64,000 nucleotides of DNA from Hoeflea_A sp040932035. Its GTDB lineage: Bacteria > Pseudomonadota > Alphaproteobacteria > Rhizobiales > Rhizobiaceae. Below are positions 1-9,098 of this stretch, in pieces. The position numbers and the translations under genes are program-made. The first letter of the stretch is position 1. The number at the start of each line of letters is the position of its first letter. The stretch covers positions 1 to 64,000 of the forward strand of contig NZ_JBFRBB010000005.1 of assembly GCF_040932035.1 (NCBI RefSeq), given 5' to 3'. The notes below the pieces were generated by a model. It did not search any database, was not told the DNA's origin, and worked only from the letters and a program-made list of their open reading frames with translations.

Positions 1-473
1 AATCAGCGGCCCAATTGAGAAACAACAAGAGCAAACGATCCCGCCGCCAGCGGCGAACCGCCCTCGTTGGTGAGCGGGTTATACGCAACTCAAACAAAAT
101 AAGTCAACAGCGAAATTCGAAAATATGTCATTTTTTTTAGGCGCCCCGGACGGCGGCCTGTGAACGCATATAACAGGCCAAAATCAGGCTCCGTGCCCGG
201 CGACGGATTCATCGGCATCACCAACCGTTAAAAAACTGAAATATTTCTGAAAAAACGGCATTTTGCCCTAATTCGGGCACAGTTGCCATGTCTTGAGGAT
301 AGGACCATGTCGTGCAGGGGGATAACGGCAGATCGCCCGACAGTAACGAATTTGCGCGAAATGTGCCTGTTTACGGCCCATAGAGATTGACTCGCCGTAA
401 ACAGCAGGGCAGATGAATAGCCGGGGAAATTACGGCACCGATGGAAAATAGAGGCGGGGCAATAAGATAACTG
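1..473. other. Non-coding leader region upstream of the M23 peptidase gene
   Basis: No convincing gene is visible here. The stretch is relatively AT-rich with a run of eight T at 131-138. A perfect 11-bp inverted repeat (listed separately at 367-404) lies about 70 bases before the peptidase start. A weak GCCC/GGGC hairpin sits at 265-278. Short minus-strand reading frames overlapping this area have no recognisable content and are treated as chance. Confidence 0.6.
367..404. promoter_or_regulatory. Perfect 11-bp inverted repeat with a GANTC site in the spacer
   Basis: CTGTTTACGGC at 367-377 is exactly inverted as GCCGTAAACAG at 394-404, with a 16-base spacer. The spacer holds GACTC at 389-393, a GANTC site of the type methylated by the alphaproteobacterial cell-cycle methylase CcrM. 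A further TTACGGC copy lies near 430. It could be an operator or a 5'-leader RNA hairpin for the downstream cell-wall peptidase. The repeat is seen directly; the function is inferred. Confidence 0.45.
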
Positions 474-2417
474 ATGCCGTCACAGACTGATCTCAGCAGA
501 CAGATGGGAGAAGACGAGCCGCTACTGGCCGATGGCCGGAAGGCCCCCGACCGTCGCGAAATCTCCATACGCTGGCTGTCTGGCACCTTTCTGACCGGCG
601 TCACCTCAAGCGCATTGATGGGCATAGCGTTGTTTGCCGCGCTCGACGGACGCGAGCAACTTGCCATACCGGGTGAAGCCTATGCGGCGACCGACATCAG
701 TGAACCGGTAAAAGGCGCCGAAAAAGGCAGCCGGCTGGTCGGCACGACAATCGCAGCCAAACCCTCCGACAAGGCTATCGTCGAAATATCGACGATGATC
801 AACGAAGGCGACCGCAGCGTTATCCGAAGCCGCCCCTTCGCCCACGTTAAAATGGCGCTTGCGGCCAATCACACTGCTAAGGCCGATTATCCCAAATTCG
901 ACCCGTTGAAGATCTTCTCTTCAGGCGAGCCTGAAACCGAACCGGAATCGACCGGCGTCATATATGGCGCCGAAGTCGAATCCGAAATCAGCCTCAAGAC
1001 GACAGATTTTCCAATCCGCAATGCGCCCTACGCTTATGCGGCCACGATGAGTGCCGAAGAGGCTGAGGAAGTCGTCAGGACGAACGGTTCCATTCTGACC
1101 GACGAGACATTTCAGGTGGCAATGCTCCACTATGTCGACCCGCAGCGCTTTGCCGGTACAAATTCGCCCTTCGACTTCAGCGCCAATCTGAACGCCCGCG
1201 TCGTTGCCGAAAACGTATCGGTCGCCTCCGCCCTGTCACCGCAGGACCATACCGTCGAATTCATCGACGATGTCATTGCGATCCGCGAGGATGTATCAAT
1301 GGTCAGCGCGCTGACCGAGGCCGGATACCACGAGAGCGAGGCAAAATATGTTGCTGAGGTTCTTTCCGGCGAGACGGGCTCAACAGACCTGAGGGAAGGC
1401 GACGTCTTCCGCATCGGCCTTGAGCAACGCGGCGAAGACACCCGCATCGTGCGCGCCAGCGTCTATGAAGGAACCGACCATGTCGGGTCTGTCGCCGTCA
1501 ACGATTTTGAAATCCTGGTATCCGCCGAAGCGCCGCCCAGCTCCCCGGCTGTTGAAACGGCCTTCGACGAAACGCCCATCACGGTTACCACGGGACGTGA
1601 GCTGCCACGCGTATATGATGGCATATACAAGGCAGCGCTTTCCTACGGCATGAATGCCGATATGACGGACAAGATAGTCCGGCTTCTGGCAAGCAATGTC
1701 GACTATCAGGCACGCCTGAAGCCTACCGATACGATGGAGGCGATTTTCTCGGTCGACAAGGAAACCAAGGAGGCGGCCAGGGACTCCGAACTTCTCTATC
1801 TGAGCGCCACCTTCGGCAGCAACACCGTTAATTTCTACCGTTTCCGCAATCCCGAGGACGGGTCTGTCGACTACTACGACGACGAAGGCCGCAGCGCCCG
1901 CCAGTTCCTTCTTCGCAATCCGCTGCCGAATGGGCGCTTCCGCTCCGGTTTCGGCATGCGCCGTCATCCGATCATCAAGGTCCGCCGCATGCATACGGGT
2001 GTCGACTGGGCCGCTCCGCGCGGCACGCCGATCATTGCAGCAGGCAACGGCGTTGTGGAAAAAGCGGGCTGGAACAGGGGTTACGGCAAGCAGACCCTCA
2101 TTCGCCATGCGAACGGATATGTCAGCTCCTATTCGCACCAGACCAAGATCGCCAAGGGCATTGCTCCGGGCGCGCGGGTAAGGCAGGGCCAGGTCATCGG
2201 TTATGTCGGATCGACCGGCCTGTCGACCGGGCCGCACCTTCATTACGAGCTCATCGTCAACGGCACCAAGGTTGATCCCATGCGCGTGCGCCTTCCCGAT
2301 GGCAAGACGCTGAGCGGTAACATGCTTGCCGCTTTCCAGAGCGAACGCGAGCGTATTGATCAGCTGATCGGCCGCAACGAATCCCCCGCACGACTGGCGT
2401 CGGCCATTCTGGAATAG
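474..2417 (+). CDS. M23 (LytM-type) cell-wall metallopeptidase, membrane-anchored
   Basis: The 647-residue protein is a probable zinc peptidoglycan endopeptidase acting in the periplasm. A cytoplasmic N-terminus is followed by one membrane segment at about residues 33-56. A long linker region follows, and then a C-terminal M23/LytM domain (about 490-605) with the expected GFGMRRHP, HTGVDW and GPHLHYE motifs supplying zinc ligands and the catalytic histidine. The start at 474 has no strong ribosome-binding site; an in-frame ATG at 504 is an alternative. Rhizobial genomes typically carry a similar large M23 protein next to clpB. The gene is convergent with clpB, and a shared hairpin terminator separates them. 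The specific substrate bond cannot be told from the sequence. Confidence 0.9.
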   Translation: MPSQTDLSRQMGEDEPLLADGRKAPDRREISIRWLSGTFLTGVTSSALMGIALFAALDGREQLAIPGEAYAATDISEPVKGAEKGSRLVGTTIAAKPSDKAIVEISTMINEGDRSVIRSRPFAHVKMALAANHTAKADYPKFDPLKIFSSGEPETEPESTGVIYGAEVESEISLKTTDFPIRNAPYAYAATMSAEEAEEVVRTNGSILTDETFQVAMLHYVDPQRFAGTNSPFDFSANLNARVVAENVSVASALSPQDHTVEFIDDVIAIREDVSMVSALTEAGYHESEAKYVAEVLSGETGSTDLREGDVFRIGLEQRGEDTRIVRASVYEGTDHVGSVAVNDFEILVSAEAPPSSPAVETAFDETPITVTTGRELPRVYDGIYKAALSYGMNADMTDKIVRLLASNVDYQARLKPTDTMEAIFSVDKETKEAARDSELLYLSATFGSNTVNFYRFRNPEDGSVDYYDDEGRSARQFLLRNPLPNGRFRSGFGMRRHPIIKVRRMHTGVDWAAPRGTPIIAAGNGVVEKAGWNRGYGKQTLIRHANGYVSSYSHQTKIAKGIAPGARVRQGQVIGYVGSTGLSTGPHLHYELIVNGTKVDPMRVRLPDGKTLSGNMLAAFQSERERIDQLIGRNESPARLASAILE

Positions 2418-2464
2418 ACTGGCTCCTTCCGCTTGTGCGGATCATCACACCTACTCCAGCGCAT

Positions 2465-2500
2465 GAAAAACGGCCCGGCAAAACCGGACCGTTCTGTTTT
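2465..2500. terminator. Bidirectional terminator between the M23 peptidase gene and clpB
   Basis: The stem CGGCCCGG (2471-2478) pairs with CCGGACCG (2484-2491) around an AAAA-type loop. On the minus strand it is followed by five T (end of clpB); on the plus strand a T-rich CTGTTTTGTG follows (end of the peptidase gene). The position between two convergent stop codons fits a shared Rho-independent terminator. Confidence 0.75.
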
Positions 2501-2517
2501 GTGATTGTCAGCCTGAA

Positions 2518-5124
2518 TTAAGCGGCAGCCTGCTTCTTGCTTTTGCCGGTCGCAGAAATCAGCAGCCTGTCGGATGCCGCCGAGATTGAGACTTTCTGGC
2601 CATCGGCGATCTCTCCAGCTAGGACCTTTTCAGCCAGTGGGTCCTGAACATATTTTTGGATCACACGCTTCAGCGGACGTGCGCCATAAGCCGGGTCATA
2701 GCCTTTTTCGGCCAGCCAGTTACGGGCATCCTCACCAAGATCGAGCGTGATTTTGCGCTCGGTCAAAAGATCCGTCAGGCGGGCCATCTGAATGTCAACG
2801 ATCGCGCCCATATCCTCGCGCCGCAGTCTGTGGAACAGGATGGTTTCATCGACACGATTGAGGAATTCCGGCCTGAAAGAGGCTTTGACCACCTCCATGA
2901 CCTGATCGCGAACCGAATCGACATCCTGACCTTCCGCAAGGCCTGTCAGATATTCCGCACCAAGGTTCGACGTCATGATGATGAGCGTGTTGCGGAAATC
3001 GACGGTCCGGCCCTGACCATCCGTCAGGCGGCCGTCATCGAGCACCTGCAACAAAACATTGAAGACATCCGGATGGGCCTTCTCAATCTCGTCGAACAAA
3101 ACGACCTGATAGGGCCGGCGGCGAACCGCTTCCGTCAGCGCACCGCCCTCGTCGTAGCCGACATAGCCGGGAGGTGCACCGATCAGCCGGGCAACGGAGT
3201 GCTTCTCCATATATTCCGACATGTCCATGCGCACCATGGCGGTTTCGTCATCGAACAGGAAATGCGCCAATGCCTTGGTCAACTCGGTCTTGCCGACGCC
3301 GGTCGGTCCGAGGAAGATGAACGAGCCGATCGGCCGGTTCGGGTCCTGCAGCCCGGCCCTCGCGCGGCGGACGGCCTTCGAAACGGCCTGCACGGCTTCG
3401 CCCTGGCCGACAACGCGTTTCGACAGTTCGTCTTCCATGCGCAGCAGCTTTTCGCGCTCACCTTCAAGCATCTTGTCGACCGGAATTCCGGTCCAGCGCG
3501 ACACGATATGGGCAATGTGATCGGGCGTCACGGTCTCCTCGACCATGGCCGAATCCTTGTTTTCGCTGCCCTCGGCTTCCTCTAGCTTGCGCTCCAGATC
3601 CGGAATCTCACCATAGGCAAGCTCACCGGCACGCTGGAATTCACCATTGCGCTGCGCGATTGCAAGCGCATTGCGGGCATCGTCAAGCTGCTTCTTCAGC
3701 TCGGCTGCAAGTCCGAGTTTCTGCTTTTCGGACTGCCAGATCGCCGTCAGCGAATCAGCCTTTTCCTCAAGTGAGGCCAGATCGACTTCAAGTTTTTCGA
3801 GCCGGTCCTTCGACGCAGCGTCGGTTTCCTTGAGCAAGGCCTCGCGCTCGATCTTCAGCTGGATAATCCGCCTGTCGAGTTCATCGAGCTCCTCGGGCTT
3901 CGAATCAACCTGCATGCGCAACCGCGATGCCGATTCATCGACCAGATCAATCGCCTTGTCCGGCAGGAACCTGTCGGTGATATAACGGTTCGAAAGGGTC
4001 GCGGCCGACACCAGCGCCGAATCGGAAATACGCACTTTGTGATGCTGCTCGTATTTCTCCTTGATCCCGCGCAGGATCGAAATCGTATCCTCGACCGTCG
4101 GCTCGTCAACAAACACCGGCTGGAACCGGCGGGCAAGGGCAGCGTCCTTTTCGACGTGCTTACGATATTCGTCAAGCGTCGTTGCGCCAACGCAGTGCAG
4201 CTCCCCGCGGGCGAGCGCAGGCTTGAGCAGGTTGGAGGCGTCCATTGCGCCGTCCGCCTTGCCGGCACCGACCAGCGTGTGCATTTCGTCGATGAAAAGA
4301 ATGATATTTCCGGCGGCGGCCTGTACTTCGGAAAGGACCGCTTTCAGCCGTTCTTCGAATTCACCGCGATATTTTGCCCCGGCGATAAGCGCACCCATGT
4401 CGAGGGCAAGCAGTTGCTTGTCCTTGAGCGATTCAGGCACATCGCCATTGACAATGCGCAATGCAAGCCCCTCGGCGATGGCCGTCTTGCCGACACCGGG
4501 TTCACCGATCAGCACCGGATTGTTCTTTGTGCGCCTCGACAGCACCTGGATTGTCCGGCGGATTTCATCATCACGTCCGATAACCGGATCGAGCTTTCCT
4601 TCACGTGCCTCGGCGGTCAGATCGCGGGCATATTTTTTCAGCGCATCATAACCTTCTTCAGCGCTGGCCGAATCGGCGGTCCTGCCCTTGCGGATCTCGT
4701 TTATTGCCTGATTAAGACCTTGCGCGGTCACGCCGGCCTTTTCGAGGATCTTCGAAGTGGCGGCTGATTTTTCAATAGTCAGCGCCAGCAAAAGCCGTTC
4801 GACCGTAACAAAACTGTCACCGGCCTTCTTGGCTGCCTCTTCTGCTGTTGAAAAGACCTTGGCCAACGGCTGCGCAAGGTAAATCTGTCCATTGCCGCCC
4901 GAAACCTTCGGTAGTTTTCCGAGTGCGGCCTCGACGCCGAGCCTGGCATCGTCGGCGCGTCCGCCCGCCCGCTCGATCAGCGATGCGGCCATACCTTCAG
5001 GATCATCCAGAAGAATTTTCAGAATGTGTTCCGGGGTAAATTGCTGGTGCCCCTCTGCCAGGGCATAAGTCTGCGCAGATTGAAGAAACCCACGCACCCT
5101 CTCACTATATTTTTCCATATTCAT
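2518..5124 (-). CDS. clpB: ATP-dependent disaggregase ClpB
   Basis: ClpB is a cytoplasmic hexameric AAA+ chaperone that threads aggregated proteins through its pore together with DnaK. The 868-residue product has the full-length family layout. An N-domain (about 1-150) is followed by NBD1 with Walker A GEPGVGKTA, the coiled-coil M-domain that distinguishes ClpB from ClpA (about 410-530), and NBD2 with Walker A GPTGVGKTE. The start at MNMEKYSERV (5124) is chosen because homologs begin there; 11 further codons upstream are open. A heat-shock-type promoter sits upstream at 5216-5247. The gene is monocistronic by layout, convergent with the M23 peptidase gene. Confidence 0.98.
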   Translation of the reverse strand: MNMEKYSERVRGFLQSAQTYALAEGHQQFTPEHILKILLDDPEGMAASLIERAGGRADDARLGVEAALGKLPKVSGGNGQIYLAQPLAKVFSTAEEAAKKAGDSFVTVERLLLALTIEKSAATSKILEKAGVTAQGLNQAINEIRKGRTADSASAEEGYDALKKYARDLTAEAREGKLDPVIGRDDEIRRTIQVLSRRTKNNPVLIGEPGVGKTAIAEGLALRIVNGDVPESLKDKQLLALDMGALIAGAKYRGEFEERLKAVLSEVQAAAGNIILFIDEMHTLVGAGKADGAMDASNLLKPALARGELHCVGATTLDEYRKHVEKDAALARRFQPVFVDEPTVEDTISILRGIKEKYEQHHKVRISDSALVSAATLSNRYITDRFLPDKAIDLVDESASRLRMQVDSKPEELDELDRRIIQLKIEREALLKETDAASKDRLEKLEVDLASLEEKADSLTAIWQSEKQKLGLAAELKKQLDDARNALAIAQRNGEFQRAGELAYGEIPDLERKLEEAEGSENKDSAMVEETVTPDHIAHIVSRWTGIPVDKMLEGEREKLLRMEDELSKRVVGQGEAVQAVSKAVRRARAGLQDPNRPIGSFIFLGPTGVGKTELTKALAHFLFDDETAMVRMDMSEYMEKHSVARLIGAPPGYVGYDEGGALTEAVRRRPYQVVLFDEIEKAHPDVFNVLLQVLDDGRLTDGQGRTVDFRNTLIIMTSNLGAEYLTGLAEGQDVDSVRDQVMEVVKASFRPEFLNRVDETILFHRLRREDMGAIVDIQMARLTDLLTERKITLDLGEDARNWLAEKGYDPAYGARPLKRVIQKYVQDPLAEKVLAGEIADGQKVSISAASDRLLISATGKSKKQAAA

Positions 5125-5215
5125 AAAGACTGTCTCCTTGTCATGTTCCGCCCGCAACCGGCACGGAACTATGGATCCGGAAGGACCCCCGATAACGGCA
5201 GGCCCTGTTCGTTTC

Positions 5216-5247
5216 TAATATGGGTACTGTAACATGGGTCGTTCAAG
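5216..5247 (-). promoter_or_regulatory. RpoH (sigma-32)-type promoter of clpB
   Basis: Read on the minus strand, CTTGAA (5242-5247) is followed after 17 bases by CCCATATTA (5224-5216). This matches the alphaproteobacterial RpoH consensus (CTTGAA, then a CCATAT-like -10). It lies about 90 bases before the chosen ClpB start, with nothing else to transcribe in that direction. Heat-shock control of clpB is established in related bacteria. Confidence 0.75.
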
Positions 5248-5307
5248 TCCGGTTTCAATTTTGAATTGAGCCCGGCGCGGCCAAGTTGTCGCACCGCCCG
5301 GCGCCTC

Positions 5308-5340
5308 AAAAAACAAAACGCCCGGCAAGCCGGGCGTTCT
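5308..5340 (-). terminator. Rho-independent terminator of the DUF4167 gene
   Basis: On the minus strand CGCCCGG and CCGGGCG form a seven-base-pair GC stem (5319-5336) with a four-base CTTG loop, followed by TTTTGTTTTTT. It lies about 30 bases after the stop codon of the DUF4167 gene and upstream of the clpB promoter, so it insulates the two genes. Confidence 0.85.
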
Positions 5341-5366
5341 TGAAAAAAACGATTGTTTTGACGGAT

Positions 5367-6041
5367 TTACGCGTCCGGAGCGGCGGCAGCCACTTCCGGC
5401 GGATTGTCCTGTCCATCCGGTGATGTGCGTGTCGGCTCGGAAACGACGGTCGGCTCGGTTTCAACCGGGCCGTTGCCGACATTTGCATCAGCACCTTCGC
5501 TAACTGTATCCGGCGCCGATGTCCTTTGCCGGCGCGGCCTTGCTGGCGCGCGGCGGCGAACCGGAGAGCGGCGAGCAGGCTGCGGCTGACCGCCATCCTC
5601 GCCAATCGCCACTTCGGCGGGCGTTCCGGAGATAACCGGCTGGGGGCCTGAACCGTCGATCTGAACTTCAGTAGTTTGCTTATCTGCGTTTTCAGCATTT
5701 GCAGCGGCATTATCGGCTGGCTGCTGCTGTTGTTGTTCGCGTTCCGCGTTCTCACGCTCATCGCGCTGGTAACGCTCCTGCATCTGCGCCTGCGCCGAGG
5801 CAATGATCCGGTTGTAGTGCTCGGCGTGCTGCAAATAGTTTTCTGCCATGACCGTGTCGCCGGAGCTCGCCGCATCACGCGCCATGGTGCCGTATTTGTC
5901 GGCAATATGCTGGGCTGTACCGCGGATTTTTACGTCAGGACCGGTACTGTCATAGGTGCGCGATAGCGGATTGCCGTTTTTTCTTCCGTTATTGTTATTA
6001 TTGCGACCGCGACCGCGTTTGTTCTGCTGTCCTGACCTCAT
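5367..6041 (-). CDS. DUF4167 domain protein, Asn/Gln-rich
   Basis: This 224-residue protein matches the alphaproteobacterial DUF4167 family. The N-terminus is Arg/Gly/Asn-rich (GRGRNNNNNGRKNG) and leads into the conserved core DVKIRGTAQHIADKYGTMA, then helices through about residue 95. The rest is low-complexity: a Gln/Asn/Glu stretch, Pro/Ala/Arg-rich sequence with RRAPARPRR, and an acidic-to-alanine tail. The basic RG-like segments suggest nucleic-acid binding, but no function is established for the family. The start is supported by AGGTGAG upstream. It is the last gene in the direction of the prfA-prmC group, a neighbourhood common in Rhizobiales, but a 454-base gap separates it from the quinone-reductase-like gene. 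Confidence 0.85.
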   Translation of the reverse strand: MRSGQQNKRGRGRNNNNNGRKNGNPLSRTYDSTGPDVKIRGTAQHIADKYGTMARDAASSGDTVMAENYLQHAEHYNRIIASAQAQMQERYQRDERENAEREQQQQQPADNAAANAENADKQTTEVQIDGSGPQPVISGTPAEVAIGEDGGQPQPARRSPVRRRAPARPRRQRTSAPDTVSEGADANVGNGPVETEPTVVSEPTRTSPDGQDNPPEVAAAAPDA

Positions 6042-6495
6042 GCGTCACTCACCTGAAATTTTTTCCCGTTATCGGATTGCTGGTACTGCACCGGTTGTTG
6101 AAATCGTTACTCGGCTGCCACGCCGCAGGCCGCATAAAGATGTGCGCTTGCGCTCTTTCCGCTTCACATTCATACAAGGGCAGATTCTGTTGCTGATGGT
6201 CAATCAGTGATCACCGAAGCGAAACCCGAACCAATCCTGAAGGATCGAATCTATGGTGATGACCATGTGTTCAGCACTGACTGGAAATTAGCGCGCTTTG
6301 CCGACAATTCCAAGCCTTTTCTTTATCTAATTCGTTTTCGGTGGCCCACAAGGTTAAGCCTGTCACGCAATGCAACATCATTGTGAGCAAATAGCTGCTG
6401 GCCGGGAACCCTCATTATTGGAAGAATATATCAAAAGTTGCCAGCCGGAGCCGGAATCACCCGTGTTTTGGCACGATACCCCATCGGCGGACGTC
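6042..6495. other. Intergenic region upstream of the DUF4167 gene, no gene recognised
   Basis: These 454 bases hold no reading frame that resembles a protein on either strand. They should contain the promoter of the minus-strand DUF4167 gene and the 3' end of the prfA-prmC transcript. A convincing terminator hairpin or clean -35/-10 pair could not be picked out by eye. Confidence 0.5.
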
Positions 6496-7116
6496 CTACA
6501 AAATCGATGCCAAAACCTTGTCTACGCGGCCCTTGAAGCGATCAATGCTGTTTTTGTCGGCGCTATCGGCCGCATAATGTGTCAGCATATTGAACCGGCA
6601 CTTGGGTGCGCATGCTCCGATCAGCGCCCGCGCAAGGATACGGCGCACCGGTCGAAACAGGATAAACCGATCTATCCACCACGGGCTGCCCATGGTGGTT
6701 ACCGCGACGCATTGCCTCAGTTTTAAAAGGCGCGGTTTGATCGGACCTGCATTGTCTGCGTGATCATAGGCAACGCCCGGTACCCAGACGCGGTCGAACC
6801 AACCTTTCAGCATGGCGGGAAACCCGAACCACCAAACCGGGAAAACCAGAATGAGAATATCAGCCGCCGAAAGGTCAGCGGCCTCCTGCCCGACGGCGTC
6901 GGTTGGATAGGGTTTTGCGTGATAACCCGCCCGTTCATCCGGCGATAACACGGGATCAAAGCCCGCGGCATAGAGATCGAGATGGGTGACATTGGTAGCG
7001 CTCTTGCTGAGATGGACAAGGATATGCTCACGCAGCTGCGCACAAAGGCTGTCGGCAAGCGGGTGGCAACTGACGACCAGAACGTTGGCGTCGGAACTGC
7101 CGGTTGTTTCGGTCAC
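6496..7116 (-). CDS. NAD(P)H-dependent oxidoreductase, flavodoxin-fold (NQO/MdaB-like)
   Basis: The 206-residue product resembles the flavodoxin-like NAD(P)H:quinone oxidoreductases. It begins with a strand followed by SCHPLADSLCAQL, the FMN/FAD phosphate-binding region. It continues with the conserved FPVWWFGFPAMLKGWFDRV segment (about 95-113) that marks the NQO1/MdaB family. It probably makes two-electron reductions of quinones in the cytoplasm; the true substrate is unknown. Its ATG overlaps the prmC stop codon by four bases, so it is translationally coupled to the prfA-prmC operon. Confidence 0.85.
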   Translation of the reverse strand: MTETTGSSDANVLVVSCHPLADSLCAQLREHILVHLSKSATNVTHLDLYAAGFDPVLSPDERAGYHAKPYPTDAVGQEAADLSAADILILVFPVWWFGFPAMLKGWFDRVWVPGVAYDHADNAGPIKPRLLKLRQCVAVTTMGSPWWIDRFILFRPVRRILARALIGACAPKCRFNMLTHYAADSADKNSIDRFKGRVDKVLASIL

Positions 7117-7982
7117 GGCTTACCTTTCTTTGCAAACGACAGAACCCGGTCATTGCCGCCAAGGTCTTTGAAACGGCCGGTGCAGACAAATCCGCTCCCC
7201 TGAAACAGATCCATGACCGCCTCATGCTGATCGAAACCGGTCTCGACCAGGATGTGTCCACCCGCCGACAAGTGCTTACCCGCATCGGCGGCAATCGCCC
7301 GATAGGCTTCAAGCCCGTCGGCTCCTCCATCAAGGGCGGCGATCGGATCGAAGTCCCTGACCTCCGGATCAAGCTTGCCGATATCGGCCGACCGAATGTA
7401 GGGAGGGTTTGACACGATCAGGTCAAATTCTCCCTCCACCGCCTCGAACCAGGACCCGCAGGCCGTATGAAAACGTTCCGCCAGTCCGTTGCGGCCGGCA
7501 TTATCCTTTGCCGTTTGCAGAGCCTGCAAGGAGATGTCGGTCCCGAGGCCGGTGGCGGTTTCAACTTCGGCAAGCAGCGCCAGACATATCGCTCCGCTTC
7601 CCGTGCCGAGATCGATAATGCGGCACGTGCCGCTTTTATCCGCAATTGCCCTTGCATGCGGAAGGGCCGCATTCACCAGCGTCTCCGTATCGGGACGCGG
7701 CTCGAGCGTTCCCTGCGACAAGGCAAGATCGAGACCGAAAAACGACCGGTGACCGATGATACGGTGCACAGGCTCGTGCCGGCATCGTCTTTCGGCGGCC
7801 AGGCGGACACGCTCAACGTCGCCGGCAACGACCGGACGGCCGGGATCAAGGACCAGGTCGGTCAGACTTATATCGAGCAGATGACCAACCAGCGTGCGGG
7901 CATCCAATTGTGGTTGCGGCAGCCCGGCCGCATCAAATTGCCGCTTAAGTTCGGTTACAAGACCACCGACTGTGATGTCCAT
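7113..7982 (-). CDS. prmC: Peptide chain release factor N5-glutamine methyltransferase PrmC
   Basis: PrmC methylates the glutamine of the GGQ motif in release factors RF1 and RF2, using S-adenosylmethionine. The 289-residue protein has the N-terminal substrate-recognition helices, the SAM-binding loop IDLGTGSGAICLALL (about 124-138) and the diagnostic catalytic NPPY (SNPPYI). ATG at 7982 is preferred; a TTG directly before it is possible. Its target gene prfA lies immediately upstream with 21 bases between them, the usual prfA-prmC pairing. Confidence 0.95.
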   Translation of the reverse strand: MDITVGGLVTELKRQFDAAGLPQPQLDARTLVGHLLDISLTDLVLDPGRPVVAGDVERVRLAAERRCRHEPVHRIIGHRSFFGLDLALSQGTLEPRPDTETLVNAALPHARAIADKSGTCRIIDLGTGSGAICLALLAEVETATGLGTDISLQALQTAKDNAGRNGLAERFHTACGSWFEAVEGEFDLIVSNPPYIRSADIGKLDPEVRDFDPIAALDGGADGLEAYRAIAADAGKHLSAGGHILVETGFDQHEAVMDLFQGSGFVCTGRFKDLGGNDRVLSFAKKGKP

Positions 7983-8003
7983 CAATTCCGCCGCTTTGCC
8001 GAT

Positions 8004-9089
8004 TCACGCACCGGACGTTTCGCCGAGCGAGGCCAGAAGGTCGGCCTGGTGATCGGCAATGAGGGCATCGACCACTTCGTCGATTTCACCCATCATCATC
8101 CGGTCGAGTTTGTAGAGCGTCAGGTTGATGCGGTGGTCGGTGACGCGGCCCTGTGGAAAATTATAGGTGCGGATTCGCTCCGACCGGTCGCCGGATCCGA
8201 CCTGGCTTTTGCGCTCAGCCGACCGCTCGCTCTCTGCTTTCTGGCGTTCCAGATCGAACAATCGTGCGCGCAGGATCTGCATGGCGCGGGCCCGGTTCTG
8301 GTGCTGCGATTTTTCCGCCTGAGTAACAACGATGCCGGAGGGAATATGGGTAATGCGAACCGCCGAGTCCGTAGTGTTGACGTGCTGGCCGCCGGCACCT
8401 GAAGCGCGCATCGTATCGATGCGTATATCCTCGTTTCGAACCTCGACATCGATCTCCTCGGCCTCTGGAAGAACGGCAACGGTCGCGGCCGAGGTGTGAA
8501 TGCGTCCGCCGGATTCGGTTTCGGGAACACGCTGAACCCGGTGCACGCCCGATTCGAACTTAAGCCGTGCAAAAACACCGCGTCCGGTGATCGTTGCAAC
8601 GATTTCCTTGAAGCCGCCGACTTCGCCCTCGCTGGCGCTCATCACCTCGACCTTCCAGCCGTTTGATGCGGCATAGCGCTCATACATGCGAAACAGATCG
8701 CCGGCAAAAAGAGCCGCTTCCGAACCGCCTGTCCCGGCCCGGATTTCAAGGATGGCGCTCTTGTTGTCGGCAGCATCCTTGGGCAGCAGCATGAGCTGCA
8801 TGTCCTGCTCCAGCTTTTCGAGCCGCTCCTCAAGTTCCGGAAGCTCAAGCTCGGCAAGCGCGCGCATTTCTTCATCGGTCTCGGCATCGTCGAGAAGCGA
8901 TTTCAGGTCGGAGATTTCGCTGACTGTCTTTCCGTGACTTCGGATTGTCGCGACGACCGGCTCGAGCTCGGAATATTCCGAGGCAAGCCTGACATAGGTC
9001 TCGGCATCTGGCCCCTGCGCCATCCGCGCCTCGATCTCATCGAAGCGGTTGTCCAGTTCGCGCATTTTTTCAAGCGGTAGTTTTGCCAT
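8004..9089 (-). CDS. prfA: Peptide chain release factor 1 (RF1)
   Basis: RF1 recognises UAA and UAG stop codons in the ribosomal A site and triggers peptide release. The product has 361 residues, normal for the family. It contains the catalytic GAGGQHVNTTDSAVRITH segment (GGQ motif) around residue 235, and the N-terminal helices and codon-recognition domain precede it. It sits between ptsP (eight bases upstream) and prmC, whose product modifies its GGQ glutamine. Confidence 0.98.
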   Translation of the reverse strand: MAKLPLEKMRELDNRFDEIEARMAQGPDAETYVRLASEYSELEPVVATIRSHGKTVSEISDLKSLLDDAETDEEMRALAELELPELEERLEKLEQDMQLMLLPKDAADNKSAILEIRAGTGGSEAALFAGDLFRMYERYAASNGWKVEVMSASEGEVGGFKEIVATITGRGVFARLKFESGVHRVQRVPETESGGRIHTSAATVAVLPEAEEIDVEVRNEDIRIDTMRASGAGGQHVNTTDSAVRITHIPSGIVVTQAEKSQHQNRARAMQILRARLFDLERQKAESERSAERKSQVGSGDRSERIRTYNFPQGRVTDHRINLTLYKLDRMMMGEIDEVVDALIADHQADLLASLGETSGA

Positions 9090-9098
9090 CAGTTCACC

